NCBI RefSeq assembly: GCF_004564275.1
Contig: NZ_SPDV01000005.1
Coordinates: forward strand, 1 to 64,000
Length of the DNA: 64,000 nt
Direction of reading: 5' to 3'
From: Sphingomonas parva (ex Maeng et al. 2020)
Lineage (GTDB): Bacteria; Pseudomonadota; Alphaproteobacteria; Sphingomonadales; Sphingomonadaceae
How positions within the stretch are numbered: position 1 is the stretch's first letter; each line of letters opens with the position of its first letter. Below, piece after piece: positions 38,361 to 46,141 of this stretch. The position numbers were made by a program, and so were the translations under genes. The notes beneath the pieces were generated by a model. The model was given only the letters and a program-made list of their open reading frames with translations, did no database searches and was not told the origin of the DNA.

Positions 38361-38392
38361 AAGGCCGGCGGCAGCAATGCCGCCGGCCTTTT
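38361..38392 (+). terminator. Terminator after receptor 3
   Basis: The same 13-base stem AAGGCCGGCGGCA with its complement, here around GCAA instead of GCGA, followed by TTTT. Confidence 0.85.
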
Positions 38393-38486
38393 CCGTTGCA
38401 GCGGCGGCGCTCACGATCGGCCGCCGCTTCGCGGCCGACCGCCCTCGGTCACGTCCTTCAATTCAGCAGCCAGGTAAGGAGGCGGC

Positions 38487-38879
38487 TCAGCGGTCGCGTT
38501 CGAATTTGGCGATCTCGATCAGGGCGCGCAGCTCGATCTGGGTCTGCAGCCGCGCAAGATCGGGATCCGACGGCGGCTCGGCCTTGCCCGCCCATTCGGC
38601 CACCGCCTGCGCCTTCTCCTGACGATCCTCCGGATCGGCCGCCTGATCGAGGGCCTCGAGGGCGTCGAGCCCGGCGGTCGCGGCCGCGGCCATCTGGCGG
38701 CGGCGCTCGGCTTCCTCGTCGACCGCGGCGATCGCGAGCAGCATGTCGACCGAGGTCAGCGGCTGGAGCGCGCCGGTCGCGCGCGAGCCTTCGTCGCTCG
38801 GCACGGAGAAGCGTGCCCGCGTCGCCTTGGCCGGACGCAGGTCCTTCGGGCGGATCGGTGGCAGGCCGGTGATGCGCAC
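38487..38879 (-). CDS. fliX: FliX, class II flagellar assembly regulator
   Basis: A 130-residue alphaproteobacterial FliX protein. In Caulobacter FliX couples early basal-body assembly to the sigma-54 activator FlbD. The family pattern is present: a basic N-terminus (MRITGLPPIRPKDLRPAKATRARFSV), GALQPLTSVDMLLAIAAVDE and a C-terminal acidic helix ending TQIELRALIEIAKFERDR. The start is GTG at 38879-38877. It is divergent from flgI, as in Caulobacter, which supports the call. No flbD is in the window. Confidence 0.88.
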   Translation of the reverse strand: MRITGLPPIRPKDLRPAKATRARFSVPSDEGSRATGALQPLTSVDMLLAIAAVDEEAERRRQMAAAATAGLDALEALDQAADPEDRQEKAQAVAEWAGKAEPPSDPDLARLQTQIELRALIEIAKFERDR

Positions 38880-38905
38880 GATATTTCCTTTCGATCGGGG
38901 CGAGC

Positions 38906-38926
38906 CCTTATCCTCATCCTATAAGG
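38906..38926. promoter_or_regulatory. Inverted repeat and -10 box in the fliX-flgI divergent region
   Basis: CCTTAT (38906-38911) and ATAAGG (38921-38926) are perfect complements with a nine-base centre. The right arm overlaps CCTATAAGG, a -10-like box at 38918-38926, 36 bases before flgI. No TTGACA-like -35 is seen. It may serve both fliX and flgI. Confidence 0.4.
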
Positions 38927-38961
38927 AGAAGAGCCACTCATCGCCATTGACGAAGAGAATA

Positions 38962-40056
38962 ATGCGCAAAGCCTTGCTCGCTGCCTCCCTGATCGCCGCT
39001 TTCGCGGCCGCCGCACCGGCCTCGGCCGGGCCGCGGGTGAAGGACATCGTCGACGTCGAGAACGTCCGGTCCAACCAGCTCGTCGGCTACGGCCTAGTGG
39101 TCGGCCTCGCCGGCACCGGAGACCGCACCCGCAACGCCCCCTTCACCGAGGAATCGCTGAAGGGGATGCTCGGCCGGATGGGCGTCAGCGTCGAAGGCAC
39201 GCAGATGCGCACCCAGAACGTCGCTGCGGTGATGGTCACCGCCACGCTGCCGCCGTTCGCGCGCAGCGGCAGCCAGGTCGACGTCCAGGTCTCCGCGATG
39301 GGCGACGCCTCGAGCCTGCAGGGCGGCACGCTGATCGTGACGCCGCTCAAGGCGCTCGACGGCGAGGTCTATGCCGTCGCCCAGGGTCCGCTCGCCGTCT
39401 CCGGCTTCAAGGCGCAGGGCGCCGGCGCCAGCGTCAGCCGCGGCGTCTCCACTTCGGCGCGCATCGCGGGCGGCGGGATCGTCGAGCGCGAGGTGCCGTT
39501 CGCGCTGAAATCCGCCCAGACCCTGAAGCTGGCGCTCAAGAACCCCGATTTCACCACCGCCCGCCGGATCGCCGCGGCGATCAACAACGAGGAGCCCGGC
39601 AGCGCCGAGGTGCTCGACCCGGCGACCGTGCAGCTGACCCCGCAGGGCGGTTCCGTCGTCGATCTCGTCGGCCGCATCGAGAATCTCGAGGTCGATGCCG
39701 ACCAGCCGGCCCGCGTCGTCATCAACGAGGCCGCCGGCACGGTGGTGATGAGCGCCGATGTGCGCATCAGCCCGGTGGCGATCGCCCAGGGCGGCCTGAC
39801 GATCAGCGTCACCGAGACTCCGGTCGCCTCGCAGCCGGCGCCGCTTTCCGAGGGCCAGACGGTGGTGCTGCCGCGCACCTCGATCGACGTCAACGACGGC
39901 AACGGCGCCTCGCTCGCCATGGTCGGCGGGGGCTCGTCGCTGAAGTCCCTCGTCGGCGGCCTCAACGCTCTGGGCGTCAGCCCGCGCGACCTGATCACCA
40001 TCCTCCAGGCCCTGAAGACCGCCGGCGCGCTCCAGGCCGAGATCCAGGTCCAGTAA
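38962..40056 (+). CDS. flgI: Flagellar P-ring protein FlgI
   Basis: A 364-residue periplasmic protein with signal peptide (1-22, ending AAPASAG). RVKDIVDVENVRSNQLVGYGLVVGLAGTGDR is the highly conserved FlgI start, followed by FTEESLKGMLGRMGV and the VAAVMVTATLPPFARSGSQVDVQVSAMGDASSLQGGTL block. The C-terminal LKSLVGGLNALGVSPRDLITILQALKTAGALQAEI is also canonical. It forms the rod bushing in the peptidoglycan layer. Start chosen by the signal peptide; the longer frame upstream overlaps fliX. flgJ-like and flgN-like genes follow at 10 bases and by overlap. Confidence 0.96.
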   Translation: MRKALLAASLIAAFAAAAPASAGPRVKDIVDVENVRSNQLVGYGLVVGLAGTGDRTRNAPFTEESLKGMLGRMGVSVEGTQMRTQNVAAVMVTATLPPFARSGSQVDVQVSAMGDASSLQGGTLIVTPLKALDGEVYAVAQGPLAVSGFKAQGAGASVSRGVSTSARIAGGGIVEREVPFALKSAQTLKLALKNPDFTTARRIAAAINNEEPGSAEVLDPATVQLTPQGGSVVDLVGRIENLEVDADQPARVVINEAAGTVVMSADVRISPVAIAQGGLTISVTETPVASQPAPLSEGQTVVLPRTSIDVNDGNGASLAMVGGGSSLKSLVGGLNALGVSPRDLITILQALKTAGALQAEIQVQ

Positions 40057-40066
40057 GGAACACGAT

Positions 40067-40369
40067 ATGGCCGACATCCAGCCGATCCCGACGAGCCCGC
40101 CCGCCGCGCCCGCGCCGAAGCGCGAGACGCCCGCCCAGGCGACCGCCCGCGAGTTCGAGGCCGTGTTCCTCGGCCAGATGGCGAAATTGATGATGGAGAG
40201 CGTCGAGGTCGGCGACGAATTTTCGGGCGGCCACGGCGAGGAGATGTTCCGCGGCGTGCTGGCCGAGACGCTCGGCGCCGAGATGGCGAAGGGCGGCGGC
40301 GTCGGCCTCGCGCCCGCCGTTCTCGATCAGATCATCCGCATGCAGGGAGGAGCCGACAATGGTCAGTGA
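40067..40369 (+). CDS. flgJ: Rod-binding protein FlgJ (N-terminal domain only)
   Basis: A 100-residue protein matching the rod-binding domain of FlgJ: AREFEAVFLGQMAKLMMESVEVG, GEEMFRGVLAETLGAEMAKGGGVGLAPAVLDQII. In enterobacteria FlgJ also has a muramidase domain; it is missing here, as in other alphaproteobacteria, so a separate peptidoglycan hydrolase must open the wall. It caps rod growth in the periplasm. It is 10 bases after flgI and overlaps the next gene by 11 bases. Confidence 0.88.
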   Translation: MADIQPIPTSPPAAPAPKRETPAQATAREFEAVFLGQMAKLMMESVEVGDEFSGGHGEEMFRGVLAETLGAEMAKGGGVGLAPAVLDQIIRMQGGADNGQ

Positions 40370-40775
40370 GCTTATCGACCTGGTGAAGTCGCTCTCCGCG
40401 CTGATGCGCGAGGAGACCCAGCTTCTCCAGAGCCGCTTCGGCGGCATCCAGGAAATCGCCGGCGCGAAGGCGCGGCTGGTCGCCTGCCTCGACACCAAGT
40501 CGGCCGAGCTCGGCCGTCACGATGCCGATTGGCTGGAGAAGCTCGAGGGACCGCAGAAGGACGAGCTGGTCGAGGCGCTGCGCGAGCTGAAGGAAGCCTC
40601 CGTGCCCAACGCCGAGGCGCTGTCGCGCCAGATCGATCTCTCGGTGGAGATGCTGGCGGCGGTGACCGCCGAGGCCAAGCGCCTGACCGGTACCCGCCAC
40701 GCCGTCTATGGCGCCGCCGGCGGCCTCTCGCGGATGGATCTCCCCACCCCGATCTCGCACAACTCGCATTATTGA
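40359..40775 (+). CDS. FlgN-like export chaperone
   Basis: A 138-residue helical protein: MVSELIDLVKSLSALMREETQLLQSRFGGIQEIAGAKARLVACLDTK fits FlgN-type chaperones that hold hook-associated proteins FlgK and FlgL before export. Sequence similarity between FlgN proteins is low, so the call rests on length, the first two long helices with LL.E...L and position after flgI-flgJ. The last 25 residues look disordered. A terminator follows. Confidence 0.68.
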   Translation: MVSELIDLVKSLSALMREETQLLQSRFGGIQEIAGAKARLVACLDTKSAELGRHDADWLEKLEGPQKDELVEALRELKEASVPNAEALSRQIDLSVEMLAAVTAEAKRLTGTRHAVYGAAGGLSRMDLPTPISHNSHY

Positions 40776-40780
40776 GCGCC

Positions 40781-40803
40781 GCCTCCCCCACGGGGGAGGC
40801 GCT
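40781..40803 (+). terminator. Terminator after the flgI operon
   Basis: GCCTCCCC (40781-40788) pairs with GGGGAGGC (40793-40800) around CACG, followed by GCTTTCT. The T-tract is short, but it lies right after the last gene, and the next gene converges from the right. Confidence 0.65.
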
Positions 40804-40810
40804 TTCTCCT

Positions 40811-42109
40811 TCATCCGCTCCGCCGGCGCAGCGGCGCACCGATCCACTCGACCGCAAAGGCGGCGAGGATGGTGAGGCCGGTCAGCGGATAGAGGATGCC
40901 GGCGACGATCATCGCCGCCGCGACCCTGCGCACCGCGCGTGCATCCTCGGCCGCGGGAGGCGCCCGCAACCGGCCGTCGCGCCGCCTTTTCCACCACATC
41001 ACCGGCGCGCTGACGGCGAGGAGCAGCAGCGCGAGGCATCCGGCCAGCATCACCATCCGGTTCGGCTCGCCATATTGCTGGCCCTGGTGGGTGTAGATTC
41101 CCCATTCGATCGCGCGCGCGCCGGCGCCGAAATCGCGCGCGGACACATCCTGCAGCACCTGGCCAGTGGCGGCATCGACGGTGACCACTCGCGCGTCGCC
41201 CGAGCGGGTGATCGTCCGGCTCAGCGAATAGGCCGCCCCCGGGGAGCGCGGCAGGTTCAGCGCGTAAGGCGGCGCGAGCCCCCGCGCCGCCACTGCGGCA
41301 ATCGCGGCGTCCGGGCCGACGTCGCGCATTCCGTGCGACATCGCCTCCGGCGCAGCCTGGAGCGACCAGGGCAGGCTCCGGCGATGCGCCGGATCCTCGT
41401 GATGCCCGCTGCCGGCGACGATCTCGGGCGGACGCGGCCGACCGAGGCCCTGCTCGGCCACGAAGGCCTGGAGCCTCGCGCCCCAGAACACCGACCAGGG
41501 CAGGCCGGTGACTGCGAGGAACAGGATCACCGCGCCGGCGATCGCCCCGGTCGAGGCGTGCAGATCGCGCCAGAACAGCCGCTGCGCCGGCCGCCCGCGC
41601 AGCGCCACCGCGCGTGTCCCGCCACGCGGCCACCACAGGATGAAGCCGGTGAGCACGAGGACGATCGCCCAGCCGGCGACGATCTCGATCAGCGCATTGC
41701 CGACGGGGCCAGCGATCACGAGGCTGTGGAGGTTGCGGACGGTCTGCATCAGGCCGCCCTCCGAGATAGTGCCCAGCACGCGCCCGATCGACGGATCGAC
41801 GAAGGCGGTCCGCCGGGCGCCGCCCGGCATCTCCAGCGTCATGCGCCAGCTTTCGCGGCTCTCCGCGGGGCGCAGGACCTGGACGACGCTGCCGCCGCTC
41901 GCCCTCTGCACGCGCTCTACCATCTCGGCGAAAGCGAGCGGCCGCGCCGGCGCGTCGAGCACGATCCAGTCGCGATAGAGGGCGTGCTCGATCTCCGGCT
42001 TGAAGAGATAGAGGCCGCCGGTGACGGCGAGCCAGGCGAGCACCGGAAGCACGACCAGCCCGGCGTAGAAGTGCCAGCGCCAGATCGCCCGATAGAAGGA
42101 TGTCGTCAT
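40811..42109 (-). CDS. PepSY-associated TM-helix membrane protein
   Basis: A 432-residue inner-membrane protein of the PepSY_TM family (PiuB/FhuF-reductase-like), often next to TonB receptors. RAIWRWHFYAGLVVLPVLAWLAVTGGLYLF at the N-terminus and VRNLHSLVIAGPVGNALIEIVAGWAIVLVLTGF are typical. A periplasmic PepSY part and a last helix pair (MVMLAGCLALLLLAVSAPVMWW) follow. Such proteins may reduce ferric siderophores or copper. The ATG at 42109 (RBS gaggggggcg) is preferred over the longer frame. It lies 10 bases after the TonB receptor gene on the same strand. Confidence 0.82.
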   Translation of the reverse strand: MTTSFYRAIWRWHFYAGLVVLPVLAWLAVTGGLYLFKPEIEHALYRDWIVLDAPARPLAFAEMVERVQRASGGSVVQVLRPAESRESWRMTLEMPGGARRTAFVDPSIGRVLGTISEGGLMQTVRNLHSLVIAGPVGNALIEIVAGWAIVLVLTGFILWWPRGGTRAVALRGRPAQRLFWRDLHASTGAIAGAVILFLAVTGLPWSVFWGARLQAFVAEQGLGRPRPPEIVAGSGHHEDPAHRRSLPWSLQAAPEAMSHGMRDVGPDAAIAAVAARGLAPPYALNLPRSPGAAYSLSRTITRSGDARVVTVDAATGQVLQDVSARDFGAGARAIEWGIYTHQGQQYGEPNRMVMLAGCLALLLLAVSAPVMWWKRRRDGRLRAPPAAEDARAVRRVAAAMIVAGILYPLTGLTILAAFAVEWIGAPLRRRSG

Positions 42110-42119
42110 CACGCCCCCC

Positions 42120-44090
42120 TCAGAAGCGCGCCCGCACGCCGGCGAAGGCGGCGCGGCGTTCGACCGGGTAGAAGATCGCGGCCGCCGCATCCGCCTTCAC
42201 GACGGCAGAGATGTCCCCTACCGCCTTGCGGTTCCCGAGGTTGCGGGCGTCGAGGAACAACGTCAGGCCGTCGCGCAGCGCCGCCTCGGCGGTGAGCCCG
42301 AGCAGCGCATCGCCGCCCAGCTTCAGCGTGTTGGCGTAATCGGCCCAGGGGCCTTCAGGTACCCATTCCAGGGTGGGCGCGACGTGGAAACCGTCGCCGC
42401 CCAGGCGAAGCTCGGCGCGGTACAGGTGCCGCGGGATCACCGGAAGCCGGTTCTCGCCGAATTGCCGGTCGTCGCGGAAGCGGAAGTCGTTCAGCTGATA
42501 GGCCTGACGGAGCCGCGCCCAGGATGCCAGATGGAGGGTCAGCGCCGCCTCGATGCCCTGATGAAGGGTGCGGTCCGCGTTGAAGGTCGAGGCGGGTATG
42601 TCCGGCCCAACGGTGAACTGCAGCATCTCGCCGCGCAGGCGCGCGCGGTAGAGGCTGAGATCGAACGTGGCGATCCCGATGCGGCCACGCCCGCCGACTT
42701 CGGCGGTATGCGCGCGCTGCGCCTCGACCGGCACGAAGCTCGCCACCTGGGCAAGCTCGATGAAGCCGGGCAGCTCGTGCGAACGGCTGTAATTGGCGTA
42801 GAATTGCAGATTCCCGCGCGGGTCCCAGAGCAGGCCGAGACGCGGCGAGAACTGGCCGAACTCGGCGCGTGCCCGAACGCCGGTGGGGACGAGCTGGTGC
42901 TGCGCACGCATGCCATCGGTGTAGATGCCGCCGGCGATCAGGCTCACCGCTCCGATGCGATAGCGCGCCTCGGCGTAGACGTCGATCGTGCGGGCCTCCT
43001 GATCGGCCTGGAAGGTGAGCGCGCCGCGCTTCCCGTTCAGATTGACGGAGCGGCGCGAATCGACGGTGCCGAACCGGGCCGTGCCGCCCGTGACGAGGGC
43101 GAGCGGCCCCAGCTCCCACGCGAGCCGCGAATAGGCCCCGTAATCGGTGGACTGCTGGTCGACGACCTGGAAGATCGGATGATGAAGCGCCTTGGCGTTG
43201 AGGAAGGCGCCGACATCGACGACCGTGCCGCCGATCGTGAACGTGGTCCGGTTCTGGAGCCGCAGCGACTCGATGTCCCGCGCCTGATCTCCGGCGAAAA
43301 TTCCCGTCTTCGGACGGGTGCGGACGACCGCGAGCGGCAAAGCGCCTGGCAGGGCCTGATCGATCGTCTGAGCACTGGCGTAGAAGCGTGTCTCCACCAA
43401 CGGCGTGAGCCTCAGCCCGACGTTCCCGTGAAAGCGCAGCGAGTGCCGCTGCGCATGCTCGCGCTCGCCGTCCGAACGATCGGCGCTCAGGGCGAACCAG
43501 GCGTCGCCACGCGAATCGGCATAGCCGGCGGAGGCAAGCGCCCGCACGGTATCGAAGCTGCCGCCATCGAGCCGGGCGGTCACGCCCGGGCTGCTCCGGC
43601 CGGTGGGCGTCACGCCGTTGATCGCGCCGCCGAGGGTGGAGCCGCCAAAGCGGAGGCCGCTGGCGCCGCGATACACCTCGATGTGGTGCAGCACGGCCGG
43701 ATCGAGCTCCTGGAAATCGCCGTTATCGTCGGCGAGATTGATCGGAATCCCATCCTGGAGGAGCGTCAGCCCACGCATGTGGAAACCGCGGCTGAGGCCG
43801 GACCCGCGGATCGAGAGCCGCACTTCCTGACCGAAACGCGGCTGAGCGTAGACGCCCGGCGAGAAAGCGAGCGCGTCGCGCAACGACACGGCGGCGCGGT
43901 CCCGATAGTCTTCGGCGGTGACGAGATCGGCACCGCCGGGGCGCTGCGCGACCTCCCTGTCGGCATCGACCATGCGTTCGCCGGTGACGAGAATGGGCTC
44001 GTCGTCCGGCGCGCGGGTCTGCGCTGCCGCCGGATGGCCGGCGGCGACAAGCGCGCCCAGAGACGCGCCTGCTGCAAAAATAAGCTTCAT
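42120..44090 (-). CDS. TonB-dependent outer-membrane receptor
   Basis: A 656-residue receptor with a signal peptide (about 1-23) and TonB box-like EPILVTGE. The plug domain carries VSLRDALAFSPGVYAQPRFGQEVRLSIRGSG and the barrel ends in F (VRARF). Paired with the PepSY gene and a copper operon, the substrate may be a metal chelate: iron siderophore or copper complex; sequence alone cannot decide. The gene start is ATG 44090. It is probably co-transcribed with the PepSY gene, DUF2946 lying upstream. Confidence 0.9.
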   Translation of the reverse strand: MKLIFAAGASLGALVAAGHPAAAQTRAPDDEPILVTGERMVDADREVAQRPGGADLVTAEDYRDRAAVSLRDALAFSPGVYAQPRFGQEVRLSIRGSGLSRGFHMRGLTLLQDGIPINLADDNGDFQELDPAVLHHIEVYRGASGLRFGGSTLGGAINGVTPTGRSSPGVTARLDGGSFDTVRALASAGYADSRGDAWFALSADRSDGEREHAQRHSLRFHGNVGLRLTPLVETRFYASAQTIDQALPGALPLAVVRTRPKTGIFAGDQARDIESLRLQNRTTFTIGGTVVDVGAFLNAKALHHPIFQVVDQQSTDYGAYSRLAWELGPLALVTGGTARFGTVDSRRSVNLNGKRGALTFQADQEARTIDVYAEARYRIGAVSLIAGGIYTDGMRAQHQLVPTGVRARAEFGQFSPRLGLLWDPRGNLQFYANYSRSHELPGFIELAQVASFVPVEAQRAHTAEVGGRGRIGIATFDLSLYRARLRGEMLQFTVGPDIPASTFNADRTLHQGIEAALTLHLASWARLRQAYQLNDFRFRDDRQFGENRLPVIPRHLYRAELRLGGDGFHVAPTLEWVPEGPWADYANTLKLGGDALLGLTAEAALRDGLTLFLDARNLGNRKAVGDISAVVKADAAAAIFYPVERRAAFAGVRARF

Positions 44091-44156
44091 GATGTCCTTC
44101 CCTGGATCGCATACGCCGCCGAGCGGCGGCGGGCGCCGCGCGAGCGGCGTCGAGGA

Positions 44157-44579
44157 TCAGGACAGGAGGGGCGGTCCAGTGGAGGGCGGCGGCGGCGCGG
44201 CAAGGCCGCGGCCGAGCGCTACGAAGGTTGCAGGCGAAATTGCGGCAAGCGCGAGGGCGGGCGGCGCGAGCGGCAGCGGAAGATCGGCACCCAGCCAGGG
44301 CGCGGCGACGGCGGCGAAAGCGCAGGGTTGATCGGGAGGCGGAGGATCCTTGCCCTTGTCGCCGCCATGGCCGGCATGGGCCGAGACGGCCTGGCCGTCG
44401 TGGTGGGGGAGTTCGAGCGCCGGCTGCGGTGCCCGACCGCCGCACAGCTCCAGCCGCACTCCGTGGGCGCCGAACACCGGCATCCAACCCGCGGGCACAA
44501 GCACCCTCAGCGCGATCGCGAGGCCGAGCAGCCAGACGAGCACGTGGCGATCACCGAGGTTGCGCGGGAGGGCGGGCAC
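44157..44579 (-). CDS. DUF2946-like membrane protein with His-rich loop
   Basis: About 140 residues: one hydrophobic segment near the start (VLVWLLGLAIALRVLVPAGWMPV), then LELCGG, a His-rich stretch (ELPHHDGQAVSAHAGHGGDKG) and CAFAAVAAPWLG, as in DUF2946 proteins near copper genes. It is likely a periplasmic or membrane metal-binding protein. The start is uncertain: GTG 44579 (no good site), TTG 44597 or a farther ATG. The gene sits upstream of the TonB receptor in the same direction, 66 bases away. Confidence 0.6.
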   Translation of the reverse strand: MPALPRNLGDRHVLVWLLGLAIALRVLVPAGWMPVFGAHGVRLELCGGRAPQPALELPHHDGQAVSAHAGHGGDKGKDPPPPDQPCAFAAVAAPWLGADLPLPLAPPALALAAISPATFVALGRGLAAPPPPSTGPPLLS

Positions 44580-44731
44580 GGCGCGATCATAGCGCAAGGC
44601 ACCCGAAGAATGAAGGCGAGCAAGCGGCTCAGCGCGTCCTGCCGATGAAGGGGCCTGATCGACACGGGTCCGGGGAACCGCCGCCGCCACCTTCTGTTGG
44701 CGGCGCATGCCCACGCCGCCGATCACCCGCC

Positions 44732-44892
44732 GGTACGGATGATGGCCTGGTCGAGGCGCGATCGTCGCGCCGGCCAGCGCGCGCGGGCTCGATGGCGAGG
44801 CCGACGAGCGCGTGGAGCTCCATTGCCGCCACAGCGAGATGGTCAACGATCCCGAAGCGCTCAGCGCGATCGTGCGGCTGCTCGGGCGCTGA
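44732..44892 (+). pseudogene. C-terminal remnant of an alpha/beta hydrolase, frame-shifted
   Basis: Frame 2 reads GTDDGLVEA from 44732. Frame 1 then reads VAPASARGLDGEADERVEL and HCRHSEMVNDPEALSAIVRLLGR to TGA 44892. The text looks like the end of an alpha/beta-hydrolase: Asp-containing DDG turn, then the His-containing HSEMVNDPEAL helix. The frame changes between about 44752 and 44764, and a stop (44740-44742) blocks the second frame upstream. No intact hydrolase core precedes it. It is probably a dead fragment in the gap between the DUF2946 gene and merR. Confidence 0.4.
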
Positions 44893-44906
44893 GCGGCGGC
44901 CGTCCT

Positions 44907-45311
44907 TCAGATCTCGAACGACGCGAGGATCGGGCACGGCCCTTTCGTCCCCGCGCGGCACTCGCGCGCCAGCCGCTCGAGCACGTCGCGGGCGCGCTGC
45001 AGCTCGGCGATCCGCTCGTCGAGCGCCTCGATGCGGCGGCGCGCCATCTCCCGGGCGCGGCTCCGATCCTCGCCCGCGTCGAGCGCGAGCAACTCGCGGA
45101 TCTCCTCGAGCGTGAAGCCGGCCGCCTGCGCCTGGCGGATGAAGCGCAGCCTTCGCAGGTCCTCCGAACCATAGCGGCGAATGCCGCCGTCGCGCGTTGG
45201 CGTATCGAGCAGGCCCTTGCGCTGGTAGAAACGGATCGTCTCCACGCCGACTCCGCCGGCTGCGGCAAGCCTGGCGATGGTCAGCGACTGGGCCTCTTGA
45301 CTCTGTACCAT
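44907..45311 (-). CDS. MerR-family metal-responsive regulator
   Basis: A 134-residue MerR-type regulator: LTIARLAAAGGVGVETIRFYQRKGLL (winged helix), RRYGSEDLRRLRFIRQAQAAGFTLEEIRELL and a coiled coil. Two Cys stand in ECRAGTKGPCPIL with seven residues between them, the spacing of the CueR copper loop rather than the eight of mercury MerR. The third MerR Cys (C82) is not present. The operator is mer-like (see 45297-45328). The ATG at 45311 lies inside that operator and has no ribosome-binding site, so translation may be leaderless. It is divergent from a glutaredoxin-MauE gene. Confidence 0.85.
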   Translation of the reverse strand: MVQSQEAQSLTIARLAAAGGVGVETIRFYQRKGLLDTPTRDGGIRRYGSEDLRRLRFIRQAQAAGFTLEEIRELLALDAGEDRSRAREMARRRIEALDERIAELQRARDVLERLARECRAGTKGPCPILASFEI

Positions 45312-45328
45312 GGTACGGAAGGTATAGG
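45297..45328 (+). promoter_or_regulatory. mer-type promoter/operator with long spacer
   Basis: TTGACT (45297-45302) and TATAGG (45323-45328) are 20 bases apart, the over-long spacing used by MerR-family activators. Between them is GTACCATGGTAC (45305-45316), a perfect 12-base palindrome flanked by CT and GGAAGG, very like merO. It drives the glutaredoxin-MauE operon rightward and overlaps the start codon of the MerR gene. Confidence 0.78.
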
Positions 45329-45358
45329 GGATCCGACTCGTTCACAAGGAGACGTGCA

Positions 45359-46141
45359 ATGTCGGACATCAGCCATCGTCCGCAGGTGCCGGGCAAAGCA
45401 TTGCTGTACCGCATGGTCATGCCGCACCACATCTGCCCCTACGGCCTCAAGGCGAAGGACCTGCTGAAGCGATCCGGCTACCAGGTCGAGGATCACCACC
45501 TCGCCACCCGCGAGGAGACCGACGCGTTCAAGGCGAAGCACGATGTCGCGACGACCCCGCAGATCTTCATCGCGAAGGAGCGGATCGGCGGCTATGACGA
45601 TCTCCGCCGCTTCCTCGGCAAGCGGGTGGCCGATCCGAAGGCGACCAGCTACCGGCCGGTGATCGCCTTGTTCGCGATGACGGCCCTGCTGGCCCTGGCC
45701 GCGAGCTACGCGGTCTCAGGCGACGCGCTGACCGTTCGCGCCGCCGAGTGGTTCATCAGCTTCTCGATGGTCGTGCTGGCGCTGCTCAAGCTCCAGAACG
45801 TCGAAACGTTCGCGACGATGTTCCTGAACTACGACCTGCTGGCGCGGCGCTGGGTGCCTTATGGCTATGTCTATCCGTTCGCCGAAGGCCTGGCGGGTGT
45901 GCTGATGACGGCCGGCGTCCTCACCTGGCTCTCGGTGCCGATCGCCCTCGTCATCGGCACGATCGGCGCGGTCTCGGTGTTCAAGGCCGTGTATCTCGAC
46001 AAGCGCGAGCTCAAATGCGCGTGCGTCGGCGGATCGAGCAACGTGCCGCTCGGCTTCGTCTCGCTGACCGAGAATCTGATGATGATCGCCATGGCCGTAT
46101 GGATGGCGCTCGGCCCCGTCGGCGCCGGCCATGCGCTCTAG
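45359..46141 (+). CDS. Glutaredoxin-MauE fusion membrane protein
   Basis: A 260-residue protein. Residues 1-82 form a glutaredoxin domain with a monothiol-like CPYG motif (HHICPYGLKAKDLL) and the TTPQIFI cis-Pro loop; residues 95-255 form four membrane helices of the MauE/DoxX redox family, with a Cys-x-Cys at LKCACVGG. It could move electrons across the membrane for disulfide or metal-thiol chemistry. AAGGAGA lies before the ATG. It is the first gene after the mer-type promoter, so metal-induced. The frame upstream of 45359 is not coding. Confidence 0.85.
   Translation: MSDISHRPQVPGKALLYRMVMPHHICPYGLKAKDLLKRSGYQVEDHHLATREETDAFKAKHDVATTPQIFIAKERIGGYDDLRRFLGKRVADPKATSYRPVIALFAMTALLALAASYAVSGDALTVRAAEWFISFSMVVLALLKLQNVETFATMFLNYDLLARRWVPYGYVYPFAEGLAGVLMTAGVLTWLSVPIALVIGTIGAVSVFKAVYLDKRELKCACVGGSSNVPLGFVSLTENLMMIAMAVWMALGPVGAGHAL

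Noticed and set aside
44674-44698. EcfG-like GGAAC-N16-TGTT on the plus strand
   Set aside because: Only the dead hydrolase fragment follows it; one mismatch in a GC-rich patch makes chance likely.
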